This document shows positions 55,995-64,000 of a stretch of DNA of 64,000 bases, in pieces. The translations under genes were made by a program, and so were the position numbers. Source of the DNA: Solimicrobium silvestre (lineage in GTDB: Bacteria > Pseudomonadota > Gammaproteobacteria > Burkholderiales > Burkholderiaceae_D). Position 1 is the first letter of the stretch, and each line of letters begins with the position of its first letter. The stretch is taken from assembly GCF_002976435.1 (NCBI RefSeq), contig NZ_PUGF01000003.1, forward strand, positions 234,421-298,420, given 5' to 3'. Under the pieces are notes generated by a model, which had not been told where the DNA came from, did not search any database, and saw nothing but the letters and a program-made list of their open reading frames with translations.

Positions 55995-56300
55995 CGTTAC
56001 TCCTTTTTAAATCAATCTGGATAGTGCATGTTGCCGTCAACAACGGCATGTTGAGATTGTAATCCAGATAACTACCGCCGGATATACGTTCTAACAGGAA
56101 AAAAACGTTTAGGTAAAAAAAAACCCGCGACCTTATACAGGTTACGGGTTAAATCCAATTCCTTAGGAGGGTTTTGGAGGAGACAGGTGCAACTATAGTC
56201 GTCCAACGATAATTTTCCTAGTTTATTTTTCACATATCAGATATTCACAAAACATATAATTGATTCAGCAAGAGCTGCTCCAACATATAATGAACACCCT
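55995..56300. other. Intergenic region between sppA and fmt
   Basis: Holds a terminator (56115-56150) and a curious plus-strand purine stretch with two strong ribosome-binding-like motifs (GGAGGG around 56165 and GGAGGAG around 56175) that lead only to a three-codon frame (GTG CAA CTA TAG). No gene found. Confidence 0.5.
56115..56150 (-). terminator. Terminator of the def-fmt transcript
   Basis: AAACCCG (56121-56127) pairs with CGGGTT (56145-56150), and inner bases pair too. On the reverse strand a run of nine T follows. It lies about 150 nt after the fmt stop. Confidence 0.75.
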
Positions 56301-57251
56301 TCATTCAAAGCAACTTTTGTCATCAAGCGCAAACCCCTTCAAGAATTCAGCTGTAGGCAAACGCTTTCCTCCTGGCTTTTGCAACTCGAACAAACGCAAC
56401 GCTCCTTCGCCACACGCCACCAGCAACATATGATCTTGCAGTATCAGTTGCCCGACTTTTGCTGAGTCAGGCCGCTCGGCTAATTCAGCACACCATAACT
56501 TTAGCGTTACGCCATTGACGACACCGCAAGCACCTGGGAACGGATTAAATGCGCGAATTTTTCGCTCTAATACAGTAGCAGGTAGCGCAAAGTCCAATGC
56601 GGCTTCTTCTTTAGCGATTTTGGCAGCGTAGGTAATCCCTTGCTCCGGCTGTGCAATCGCAGTTAGCCCGCCTGTGGGCAATTGCTGCAAAACACTCACG
56701 ATCATTTGCCCGCCCAGCTCCGCCAATTTATCGTGCAAAGCCGTCGTAGTATCCGCAGCAGCAATTGGAATGCGCTGCATAGACAACATCGCTCCAGTAT
56801 CTAACCCTTGATCCATTTGCATGATCGTGATGCCGGTTTCAGCGTCGCCCGCTTCAATAGCACGATGGATCGGCGCAGCACCGCGCCAGCGCGGCAATAA
56901 GGAAGCGTGAATATTCAGGCAACCATAGAGGGGAATAGTTAATATCGATTCCGGCAAAATTAAGCCATACGCAGCAACAATCATTACGTCATGCGGAGTT
57001 GCCTTCAGTAATTCATGCGCATCGTGTGCTTGTTCGGGGTATTTACCATCCAGCTTCAACGACATAGGCTGAAGAACCGGTATTTGATGCTGCAAAGCAA
57101 ATTGCTTAACAGCAGAAGCATGGAGCTGCATTCCTCGCCCAGCCGGACGATCAGGTTGAGTTAGTACCAGCACCACTTCATGGCCTGCAGCTTGAATCGC
57201 GGCTAACGCGGTGGCAGCAAATTCAGGTGTCCCAGCAAATACTACCTTCAT
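56301..57251 (-). CDS. fmt: Methionyl-tRNA formyltransferase
   Basis: 316 aa. Formylates initiator Met-tRNA. The folate site has [14 protein letters not shown] and the catalytic motif HASLLPRW with DTGAM; N-terminal [13 protein letters not shown]. Overlaps def by 4 nt on the same strand: the two act one after the other on protein N-termini. Confidence 0.97.
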   Translation of the reverse strand: MKVVFAGTPEFAATALAAIQAAGHEVVLVLTQPDRPAGRGMQLHASAVKQFALQHQIPVLQPMSLKLDGKYPEQAHDAHELLKATPHDVMIVAAYGLILPESILTIPLYGCLNIHASLLPRWRGAAPIHRAIEAGDAETGITIMQMDQGLDTGAMLSMQRIPIAAADTTTALHDKLAELGGQMIVSVLQQLPTGGLTAIAQPEQGITYAAKIAKEEAALDFALPATVLERKIRAFNPFPGACGVVNGVTLKLWCAELAERPDSAKVGQLILQDHMLLVACGEGALRLFELQKPGGKRLPTAEFLKGFALDDKSCFE

Positions 57252-57811
57252 AAACGATTACGTCTAGGTGCTTGCGATGCGGCATTATTTCCTCGCCCAC
57301 TGCTACGTTCCAATTCGCGTTCTTCTTTTAGCATCCGTGTTTTAATACGATTACGCTTTAAAGGCGATAAATACTCAACGAACACGATACCTTTTAAATG
57401 GTCTAGTTCATGTTGCACACAAACCGCCAATAAACCGTCGGCGTTCAGCTCAAACGGCTTGCCATCTAAATTCAGTGCACGCACGTTAACTTCGGTTGAA
57501 CGTTCAACGCCATCGTAAATACCAGGTACCGAGAGGCAACCTTCGTCGTAGAGTATTTTTTCTTCGCTGGCCCAAGTAATTTCTGGGTTAATTAAAACTT
57601 GTAACTCATTTTGCGTTTCTGAAACATCTATCACCACAAGCTGAATATGCTCATCAACTTGTGAGGCAGCTAAGCCAACTCCAGGCGCTTCGTACATAGT
57701 TTCAGCCATATCAGCGACTAATTTCTTTAAACGGTCGTCAAAATTTGTCACTGGTTTTGCAATTTTATGCAGCCGTTTGTCTGGATAGCGTAGTATTGTT
57801 AATATTGTCAT
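57248..57811 (-). CDS. def: Peptide deformylase
   Basis: 187 aa from [11 protein letters not shown]; a TTG 15 nt upstream is less likely. The three motifs are [16 protein letters not shown] (metal Cys) and QHELDHLKG (HExxH). Removes the N-terminal formyl group from new proteins. The C-terminal basic tail ([15 protein letters not shown]) is longer than in E. coli. Divergent from the LysM gene. Confidence 0.97.
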   Translation of the reverse strand: MTILTILRYPDKRLHKIAKPVTNFDDRLKKLVADMAETMYEAPGVGLAASQVDEHIQLVVIDVSETQNELQVLINPEITWASEEKILYDEGCLSVPGIYDGVERSTEVNVRALNLDGKPFELNADGLLAVCVQHELDHLKGIVFVEYLSPLKRNRIKTRMLKEERELERSSGRGNNAASQAPRRNRL

Positions 57812-57980
57812 GGGACTTTCGCGCAACTTAAGCGCGTTTTCTCTTGCTAGTTCAAGGATTTATGTGCAAAATTTGATTCAAATTAGCAACTGTCGGTCTT
57901 AACCACTACTTAGCAACCGCAACCAATGAGGATATTTTTGATAATACTTCTCAAAATTGGCTGTACGCAATGGATAAATA

Positions 57981-59069
57981 ATGAAAAAGTTTAGCACAAT
58001 CGCGCTGCTCCTTGCTTTAAGCTCGTCAGTTTTTGCCGCTGATGAAATGAATGCACCTCAAACTCAATGTGCATTTTTGCCTAATGCGCCTGATCAGCAT
58101 TTAGTCGTCAAGGGCGATACTTTATGGGGCATTTCCCAAATGTTTCTGGAACACGCTTGGTGCTGGCCGCAAGTTTGGGGCATGAATCGTGAAGACATTA
58201 AAAATCCACATTGGATTTACCCAGGTCAAATCGTCTACTTTGATCGCGCTGCAGGACGTCTGCGACTTGGTCAACCGGCTGGCGGCGGCGGTTCGGACAC
58301 AAGCCCGGGCAATATACCAACGGTACGCCTTTCTCCACAAATACGCGGAGAAAATTTAGCCAGCAATGCTATCACCACAATTCCTTCCAACGTTATTGAG
58401 CCATTCTTATCGCAGCCATTAATTCTCGAAGAGAATGAATTAAAAGATACACCGCGCATTGTTTCAGCTCAACAAGGTCATGTGAATGCTGGTAAATCTG
58501 AAAAAGTTTATGCCATGGGTGATCTGCATGGCGGTAGCTTCTTCCAGGTGTATCGTCCGTCAACACCATTAAAAGATCCTGAGACCAATAAAATCATTGG
58601 TTACGAATCAGCTTACCTGGGCACGCTTAAATTAACCCGGGAAGGTAAAACTGATAATGAAGCGCATACGTTCTTAGTCACCACCTCAAAAGAAGAAATG
58701 ACTGTGGGCGACCGGTTATTGCCTGTTCCTAATAGTGAAATGGCTAACTACGTTCCGCATCCGCCAAGCGCTGATGTCAATGCACGCATCGTTTCTATCT
58801 ACGGCGGTGTTGCACAAGCGGGACAAAATCAAACGATCTCGATTAATCGCGGCTCAAAAGATGGCATCGATATCGGAACCGTATTGCAACTGTATCGTTT
58901 GGGCGACATCATTGCCGATAAAACCAAAAGCAAATCAGTCATCAAATTGCCTGATGAACAATACGGTACTTTATTTATCTATCGCGTATTTAAAAACATT
59001 TCTTACGGTCTGATTATGCAGGTAACCGATTCAGCTCAAGTCGGCGATATCGTCAGAAAGCCGGAATAA
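57981..59069 (+). CDS. Exported LysM-domain protein
   Basis: 362 aa. Signal peptide MKKFSTIALLLALSSSVFAA, a LysM domain near residues 41-90 (VVKGDTLWGISQMFLEHAW and NPHWIYPGQIVYF), then a long C-terminal region, rich in beta strands by eye, without known motif. LysM binds peptidoglycan. Next to dprA in most Burkholderiales; the reason is unknown. Confidence 0.88.
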   Translation: MKKFSTIALLLALSSSVFAADEMNAPQTQCAFLPNAPDQHLVVKGDTLWGISQMFLEHAWCWPQVWGMNREDIKNPHWIYPGQIVYFDRAAGRLRLGQPAGGGGSDTSPGNIPTVRLSPQIRGENLASNAITTIPSNVIEPFLSQPLILEENELKDTPRIVSAQQGHVNAGKSEKVYAMGDLHGGSFFQVYRPSTPLKDPETNKIIGYESAYLGTLKLTREGKTDNEAHTFLVTTSKEEMTVGDRLLPVPNSEMANYVPHPPSADVNARIVSIYGGVAQAGQNQTISINRGSKDGIDIGTVLQLYRLGDIIADKTKSKSVIKLPDEQYGTLFIYRVFKNISYGLIMQVTDSAQVGDIVRKPE

Positions 59070-59078
59070 GGCGTTTGC

Positions 59079-60209
59079 GTGTCAGACGTAAGTGACTGGA
59101 TACGATTAACTGCAACACCGGGAATTGGATGTGAAGCAGCAAGAAAATTGCTGCTTGAATTTGGTCTCCCAGATCAAATTTTTTCGGCAAGTTACGCAGC
59201 ATTAAAACAGGTTGTTTCAGAACGGCAAGCAAAAGCACTTTGCGAGCCGCCAACTGAAACAATCCTGGCTTTAATTGAACGCACTCACTTGTGGTGCGCA
59301 GAACCAAATAACTTCCTCATCACGCTAGCCGATAACAACTATCCGACGCTGCTACTCGAAATCCCAGATCCGCCCACACTCCTATATGTAAAAGGCCGGA
59401 TAGAGTTACTTAGTAACACCTCCATTGCCGTCGTTGGCAGTCGCAATGCCAGCACCCAAGGCTCAATCAATGCCAAACAATTCTCCAGCAACCTCAGTCA
59501 ATCCGGGCTAACCATTGTTTCTGGTATGGCGCTGGGTATAGACACGGCCGCGCATGAGGGTGGACTAGAGAGTTTAGACTTAACTTCGGGTTCGACGATT
59601 GCCGTGATTGGCACCGGTGCAGATATTGTTTACCCAGCGCGTAACCGGGGCTTAGCACATAAAATAGCCGAGCACGGCTGCATTGTAAGTGAGTATGCAC
59701 TTGGCACGCCCGCCATTGCCTCCAACTTCCCGCGCCGCAATCGCTTAATTTCTGGGTTATCCCAAGGTGTCTTAGTGATTGAAGCAGCGGCGCAATCCGG
59801 CTCTTTAATTACCGCACGCATGGCACTAGAACAAGGGCGCGATGTATTTGCCATTCCCGGCTCCATTCACTCCCCGCTCGCCAAAGGCTGCCATTTACTA
59901 ATTAAGCAAGGTGCAAAACTGGTTGAAACTGCGCAGGATATTTTGCAAGAATTACGTTTAGATACGTTAGACAGCAAGCCAGAACCAGCACAATCCATGC
60001 TGCCATTCCCGTCCAATACAAATAACGAAATTGAAACTGAGGCTGAATCTGAACTGCTCATCGCAATCGGCTATGACCCAATTCACCCTGATGTCTTAGC
60101 GCAACGTTGCAATGTAGATAGTGGCGAACTGAGCGCTAAGTTACTGATGCTGGAGTTAGATGGTCACGTGGAAGTGTTGGCTGGCGGTTTATATCGCCGC
60201 CTGGGATAA
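59079..60209 (+). CDS. dprA: DNA-processing protein DprA
   Basis: 376 aa, GTG start. The Rossmann-like domain has AVVGSRNASTQG, SGMALGIDTAAHEGGL, SEYALGTPAIASNFPRRNR and SGSLITARMALEQGRDVFAIPG; the C-terminal winged helix (about 315-375) follows. Loads RecA on incoming single strands in natural transformation. With pilT/pilU in the same window it fits a competence potential. Confidence 0.95.
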   Translation: MSDVSDWIRLTATPGIGCEAARKLLLEFGLPDQIFSASYAALKQVVSERQAKALCEPPTETILALIERTHLWCAEPNNFLITLADNNYPTLLLEIPDPPTLLYVKGRIELLSNTSIAVVGSRNASTQGSINAKQFSSNLSQSGLTIVSGMALGIDTAAHEGGLESLDLTSGSTIAVIGTGADIVYPARNRGLAHKIAEHGCIVSEYALGTPAIASNFPRRNRLISGLSQGVLVIEAAAQSGSLITARMALEQGRDVFAIPGSIHSPLAKGCHLLIKQGAKLVETAQDILQELRLDTLDSKPEPAQSMLPFPSNTNNEIETEAESELLIAIGYDPIHPDVLAQRCNVDSGELSAKLLMLELDGHVEVLAGGLYRRLG

Positions 60210-60261
60210 ATAGTTTCTTTAAAAACTTGAATCCTGACTCGCTAAAAGTTAAAGTAGCGTT

Positions 60262-60723
60262 ATGTTTGATATTTTAGTTTACCTCTACGAGACCTATTAC
60301 CGTCCTGATGCTTGCCCTGAGCCGCAAGCACTGGCTAAGAAACTGTCAGCGGTTGGTTTTGACGAAGATGAAATTTCCGAGGCCATCGACTGGTTAGATA
60401 TATTGACTCAAACCACGCTAACTATTCCTGAACAGCCAGAATCAACCGGATTTCGTGTTTATGCAACGCAAGAAATCGCCATGCTGGGCATTCCTGCTGT
60501 TGGTTTTATTCATTTTTTGGAATCAGCGAAACTGCTTACTTCACAGCAACGCGAGATCGTTATTGAGCGCGCTTTAGCAGTAGACGATACGCCAATTACC
60601 TTGGATAAACTCAAAATCATCGTATTAATGATGCTTTGGAGCCAAGGGAAAGAACCTGATTTGCTGATGTTTGATGAGCTTTTATTATCTGATGAAGTCA
60701 TCAAACCACATCTTTTGCACTAA
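60262..60723 (+). CDS. smg: Smg family protein (DUF494)
   Basis: 153 aa acidic protein with N-terminal [20 protein letters not shown], the family start. Function unknown, but the order dprA-smg-topoisomerase is conserved in proteobacteria. Probably cotranscribed with dprA. The 226 nt to topB carry the topB promoter region, where two ACTATAG motifs occur (about 60878 and 60902). Confidence 0.93.
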   Translation: MFDILVYLYETYYRPDACPEPQALAKKLSAVGFDEDEISEAIDWLDILTQTTLTIPEQPESTGFRVYATQEIAMLGIPAVGFIHFLESAKLLTSQQREIVIERALAVDDTPITLDKLKIIVLMMLWSQGKEPDLLMFDELLLSDEVIKPHLLH

Positions 60724-60949
60724 CACTCTGCTCTCGCACGGCAAATAATCCTTCGCTTATTGCTGATTTGCAAGCAAGTTATTACATAACTTACAATGCA
60801 AATACCAAGTTAAACGCAAAATTACCCTATAACAGCGTGTATTTTACAAATTTGCTTTATCATTGGCGAAATTTTGCACTATAGCTTTACCTCGGTTACA
60901 ACTATAGTGTTTACTTGCGCCATATTAGAATTTACCTGAGAACAAAAAA

Positions 60950-63484
60950 ATGACCAAAACCCTCATCATCGCCGAAAAGCCTTCTGTCGCCTCTGACATT
61001 GCCAAGGCCCTAGGTGGTTTCACCAAACACGATGAGTACTTTGAATCCGATGACTACGTCCTGTCTTCCGCTGTCGGGCATTTGCTCGAAATTACAGTGC
61101 CGGAAGAATATGACGTCAAGCGCGGCAAATGGAGTTTTGCTAATTTACCGATGATACCGCCGCACTTTGCGTTGAATCCCATTGCTAAAACCGAAGCACG
61201 CTTAAAAGTTCTCACTAAATTAATTAAACGCAAAGATGTATCCGCCCTAATCAACGCATGCGATGCGGGCCGCGAAGGTGAACTGATTTTCCGCCTGATT
61301 GCACAGCACGCCAAAGCCAAACAGCCGGTAACGCGCTTATGGTTACAATCCATGACCCAAAACGCAATACGCGACGGTTTCTCACGCTTGCGTACTGACA
61401 GCGAAATGCTACCGTTAGCCGATGCAGCGCGTTGCCGCTCGGAAGCAGATTGGCTGATCGGAATTAACGGCACCCGCGCCATGACCGCGTTTAACTCGAA
61501 AGAAGGCGGTTTTTACCTGACTACAGTAGGTCGGGTACAAACCCCAACGCTGTCGATTGTGGTGGAACGCGAAGAAAAAATTAAACAATTTGTGCCACGC
61601 GCTTATTGGGAAGTACGCGCTGAATTTGTCTGCGCCGCTGGTATTTATGAAGGCCGCTGGCTCGATCATCAGCATAAAAAGAATGAATTAGATCCAGAGC
61701 AACGCGCTGAACGCTTATGGAGCCAAACTGCTGCTGATTCGATCGTGACGGCGTGCCGTAACAAGATTGGCGTGGTTACAGAAGAATCAAAACCAGCCAC
61801 ACAATTAGCACCGGCCTTATTTGACTTGACCAGCTTACAACGCGAAGCCAACTCACGCTTTGGCTTCTCCGCTAAAAACACGCTCGGTTTAGCTCAAGCC
61901 TTGTATGAAAAACATAAAGTATTGACGTATCCGCGTACCGATTCACGTCATTTGCCGGAAGACTATATTGCTTCGGTGAAGCAAACGTTGGAAGTGATTT
62001 CAGAAAATAATAATTACCAACAGTTTTCATCCACCATTTTGAATCAAGGCTGGGTTAAGCCAAACAAACGGATTTTTGATAACACAAAAATCTCGGATCA
62101 CTTTGCTATTATCCCAACCACACAAGCGCCTAAAAACTTATCCGAACCAGAACAAAAACTGTATGACTTAGTCACACGGCGCTTTATGGCGGTGTTTTTC
62201 CCAGCAGCAGAATTCCAGATCACGACCCGTATCACCGAAGTCTCCGGACATCATTTCAAAACCGACGGTAAGGTCATGACCAAACCCGGCTGGTTGGCTA
62301 TTTATGGTAAAGAAATGGCCGCCGACGGTGAAGATAACGGCACTCTGGTCGCCGTCGCCAAAAACGAAAAAGTCAAAACCGAATCGATACACGGCAATGA
62401 GTTAGTCACTAAACCGCCAGCCCGCTATACCGAAGCGACGATTTTATCGGCGATGGAAGGTGCCGGTAAATTGATGGATGACGATGAATTACGCGCCGCC
62501 ATGACAGGCAAAGGTTTAGGTACACCAGCGACCCGCGCCACCATTATTGAAGGCTTGCTGACTGAACGCTATTTATTACGTGAGGGCCGCGAATTACAAC
62601 CGACCGCCAAAGCGTTCCAGCTGATGACGTTGCTACGCGGCTTGGGTGTGGATGAACTCACCTCACCGGAACTCACCGGCGGCTGGGAACATAAACTCGC
62701 GCAAATGGAAAAAGGCCAAATTAGCCGTGAAGAATTCATGCGCGAAATTGCCCAGATGACCCAAATCATCGTCAAGCGCGCCAAAGAATACAACAACGAC
62801 ACGATCCCCGGCGACTACTCCACCTTAACTACGCCATGCCCGCATTGCGGCGGGGTAGTGAAAGAAAACTACCGTCGTTTCGCCTGCACCAAATGCGAGT
62901 TTAATATTTCCAAAACGCCAGGCAGCCGTCAGTTTGAAGTAGCCGAAGTGGAAGAGTTATTAGCCAAACGTGAAATCGGTCCGCTGCAAGGCTTCCGCTC
63001 TAAAATGGGTCGCCCGTTTGCCGCCATTCTGAAAATTGTGCCTGACGATGAAGGTACTAATCTCAAGCTCGAATTCGACTTTGGACAAAATCAAGATGAC
63101 GAAGACGCTGAACCAGTCGATTTCACCGGACATGCCGTATTAGGGCCTTGCCCAAAATGCGCGTCCAATGTGTACGAACTCGGTTTGGGTTATGTATGTG
63201 AAAAGACAGTGGCAAAACCGAAGGCCTGTGATTTCCGCAGCGGCCGGATTATCTTGCAACAAGAGATTTTGCCTGAGCAAATGGTTAAATTGCTGGTTGA
63301 TGGCAAAACTGACTTATTACCTGGCTTTATCTCACAACGCACCCGTCGCCCGTTTAAAGCATTTTTGGTGAAAGCCAAAGACGGCAAGATCAGCTTTGAA
63401 TTTGAAGAACGCAAACCTAAAGTAGCTGGTGCAGCTAAAAAGCCGGTTAAGAAAGCGGCGGCGAAAACAAAAGTAGCTGCTTAA
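60950..63484 (+). CDS. topB: DNA topoisomerase III (type IA)
   Basis: 844 aa. Toprim domain (LIIAEKPSVASDIAKALGG, INACDAGREGELIF), catalytic Tyr327 in VLTYPRTDSRHLP, then the IA core. The C-terminus adds zinc-ribbon units (CPHCGG with CTKC; CPKC) and an Ala/Lys tail, which makes it longer than E. coli TopB (653 aa), as is usual in Burkholderiales. Decatenates and relaxes DNA. The RBS is weak (GAACAAAAAA). Confidence 0.93.
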   Translation: MTKTLIIAEKPSVASDIAKALGGFTKHDEYFESDDYVLSSAVGHLLEITVPEEYDVKRGKWSFANLPMIPPHFALNPIAKTEARLKVLTKLIKRKDVSALINACDAGREGELIFRLIAQHAKAKQPVTRLWLQSMTQNAIRDGFSRLRTDSEMLPLADAARCRSEADWLIGINGTRAMTAFNSKEGGFYLTTVGRVQTPTLSIVVEREEKIKQFVPRAYWEVRAEFVCAAGIYEGRWLDHQHKKNELDPEQRAERLWSQTAADSIVTACRNKIGVVTEESKPATQLAPALFDLTSLQREANSRFGFSAKNTLGLAQALYEKHKVLTYPRTDSRHLPEDYIASVKQTLEVISENNNYQQFSSTILNQGWVKPNKRIFDNTKISDHFAIIPTTQAPKNLSEPEQKLYDLVTRRFMAVFFPAAEFQITTRITEVSGHHFKTDGKVMTKPGWLAIYGKEMAADGEDNGTLVAVAKNEKVKTESIHGNELVTKPPARYTEATILSAMEGAGKLMDDDELRAAMTGKGLGTPATRATIIEGLLTERYLLREGRELQPTAKAFQLMTLLRGLGVDELTSPELTGGWEHKLAQMEKGQISREEFMREIAQMTQIIVKRAKEYNNDTIPGDYSTLTTPCPHCGGVVKENYRRFACTKCEFNISKTPGSRQFEVAEVEELLAKREIGPLQGFRSKMGRPFAAILKIVPDDEGTNLKLEFDFGQNQDDEDAEPVDFTGHAVLGPCPKCASNVYELGLGYVCEKTVAKPKACDFRSGRIILQQEILPEQMVKLLVDGKTDLLPGFISQRTRRPFKAFLVKAKDGKISFEFEERKPKVAGAAKKPVKKAAAKTKVAA

Positions 63485-63517
63485 ATTCGTTATAGCGACA
63501 CACCATACCGTCAACAA

Positions 63518-63545
63518 CGTCATTCCCGCGCAGGCGGGAATCTAG
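63518..63545. repeat. Single arm of the GTCATTCCCGC palindromic repeat
   Basis: 27 of 28 bases match the left arm of the element at 9531-9622, but the second arm is missing. The arm itself folds as ATTCCCGC/GCGGGAAT and may end the topB transcript. Confidence 0.7.
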
Positions 63546-63608
63546 GTTAACACGGCGCATCGTTAAATAAACAATGCGGCTTTTGATGGTTTGGTGATGG
63601 AATAAGAC

Positions 63609-63810
63609 GTAGGGTGGGCACGGTTTTTTGTGTCCACGCGTTACCTCCGATTAAAGACATCCCCAAAAAAATCCATTGTTTATTAACCGTTACGCTTGGT
63701 GTAGTAGGGATTTTGAGTGGCATGCCACTCACCTACGGAACGGTCTGTGCATGCAGGCACAGACTCCCTCCCTATAGGAATACAGGGGCACAAAACCGTG
63801 CCCACCCTAC
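63609..63810. repeat. Long GTAGGGTGGGCAC repeat with inner hairpins
   Basis: Termini GTAGGGTGGGCAC (63609-63621) and GTGCCCACCCTAC (63798-63810) are identical to those of the 115-bp element at 7655-7769, but this copy is 202 bp. Its centre holds extra sequence with two further perfect hairpins: GAGTGGCA/TGCCACTC (near 63715-63730) and GTCTGTGC/GCACAGAC (near 63743-63765). It looks like one repeat inserted in another. Confidence 0.7.
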
Positions 63811-63873
63811 GCAAAGATGACGATAAATGTAACCCTGCATAAAATGACGTTATCGAAAAAAAAGCCGATCAAT

Positions 63874-64000
63874 TGAACTGACCCCATTTAGTTGGACAGA
63901 TTAATTGCTAGGCTACCGAGGGCTGATTTCTGTATTGCACAGGACTCAGCCCTTTTAATTTCAGTTTAATGCGGTCGTAATTATAGTAGCGAATATAGTT
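63874..64000 (-). mobile_element. IS3-family insertion sequence, right part cut by the window edge
   Basis: A terminal-like sequence TGAACTGACCCC followed by GTTGGACAG begins at 63874, and the end of a transposase reads into the right edge. Such termini are frequent in IS3-family members of the IS150-like group. The rest of the element lies outside. Confidence 0.75.
63908..64000 (-). CDS. IS3-family transposase OrfB, C-terminal end (partial)
   Basis: The reverse strand gives 30 residues before a TAG: NYIRYYNYDRIKLKLKGLSP, then VQYRNQPSVA. YIxYYNxxRI and LKGLSPVQYR are the characteristic end of the integrase (rve) domain protein of IS3 elements. The 5' part, including the DDE residues, is outside the window. 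Confidence 0.85.
   Translation of the reverse strand, partial: NYIRYYNYDRIKLKLKGLSPVQYRNQPSVA

Noticed and set aside
1..64000. CRISPR arrays, rRNA genes, prophage genes, replication origin
   Set aside because: No regularly spaced repeats, rRNA sequence, phage structural genes or origin-type repeats were seen on reading. The holin-named protein at 7290-7631 is a core membrane protein family.

Overview
The window looks like the chromosome of a betaproteobacterium of the order Burkholderiales, most likely close to the Oxalobacteraceae. The reasons are the gene neighbourhoods (yggS/pilT-pilU; hslV with the pre-sequence MEQFHG before TTIL; dapF-DUF484-xerC; slmA-HAD-argB; def-fmt next to LysM-dprA-smg-topB), a DksA of the single-cysteine type, and an S-adenosylhomocysteine riboswitch in front of ahcY. 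GC looks moderate by eye. The genus cannot be fixed from this window.

Layout. 1-1285: the edge of an accessory region. It carries the first 313 codons of a SIR2-like NADase-type protein running off the left end, next to the 3' end of a tRNA-Met gene. 1286-13149: core genes (tRNA-Met, proC, yggS, type IV pilus motors pilT/pilU, glutathione peroxidase, metF, ahcY with its riboswitch, and the ABC exporter pair mdlA/mdlB). 13251-22230: a secreted prolyl oligopeptidase, then a 4.2 kb plus-strand block (BenE-type transporter, second YggS-type PLP protein, MocR-type regulator) lying between a decayed and an intact copy of an M14 zinc carboxypeptidase gene, then metK. 22498-34091: lipid A acyltransferases, dapF, xerC, a COG0523 metal GTPase, dksA, a tandem STAS-like protein, a lipase-like hydrolase and hslVU. 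34160-46787: gpsA, secB-grxC-rhodanese, gpmA-EnvC-CtpA-MoeB, a PabB-PabC fusion, slmA, a HAD phosphatase and argB. 46891-54018: a sigma factor/zinc anti-sigma/CWC operon, a YIP1 protein with a three-gene MacAB-like efflux pump, a small exported Ala/Pro/His/Lys-rich protein, and a GDT1-family transporter behind a yybP-ykoY (manganese) riboswitch. 54138-63484: sppA, fmt-def, LysM-dprA-smg and topB. 63485-64000: repeats and the end of an IS3-family element.

How the genes fit together. The methyl cycle is well represented (metF, ahcY, metK), with SAH sensing at ahcY and a structured leader at metK. Three loci involve pyridoxal phosphate: yggS, the second yggS-like gene and the MocR regulator. The last two are grouped with a transporter and form the most interesting self-contained module inside the window. 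The SIR2-like gene at the left edge is the best candidate for part of an anti-phage defence system; any partner gene would lie outside the window. Two palindromic repeat families (a GTCATTCCCGC type and a GTAGGGTGGGCAC type) mark several intergenic regions.
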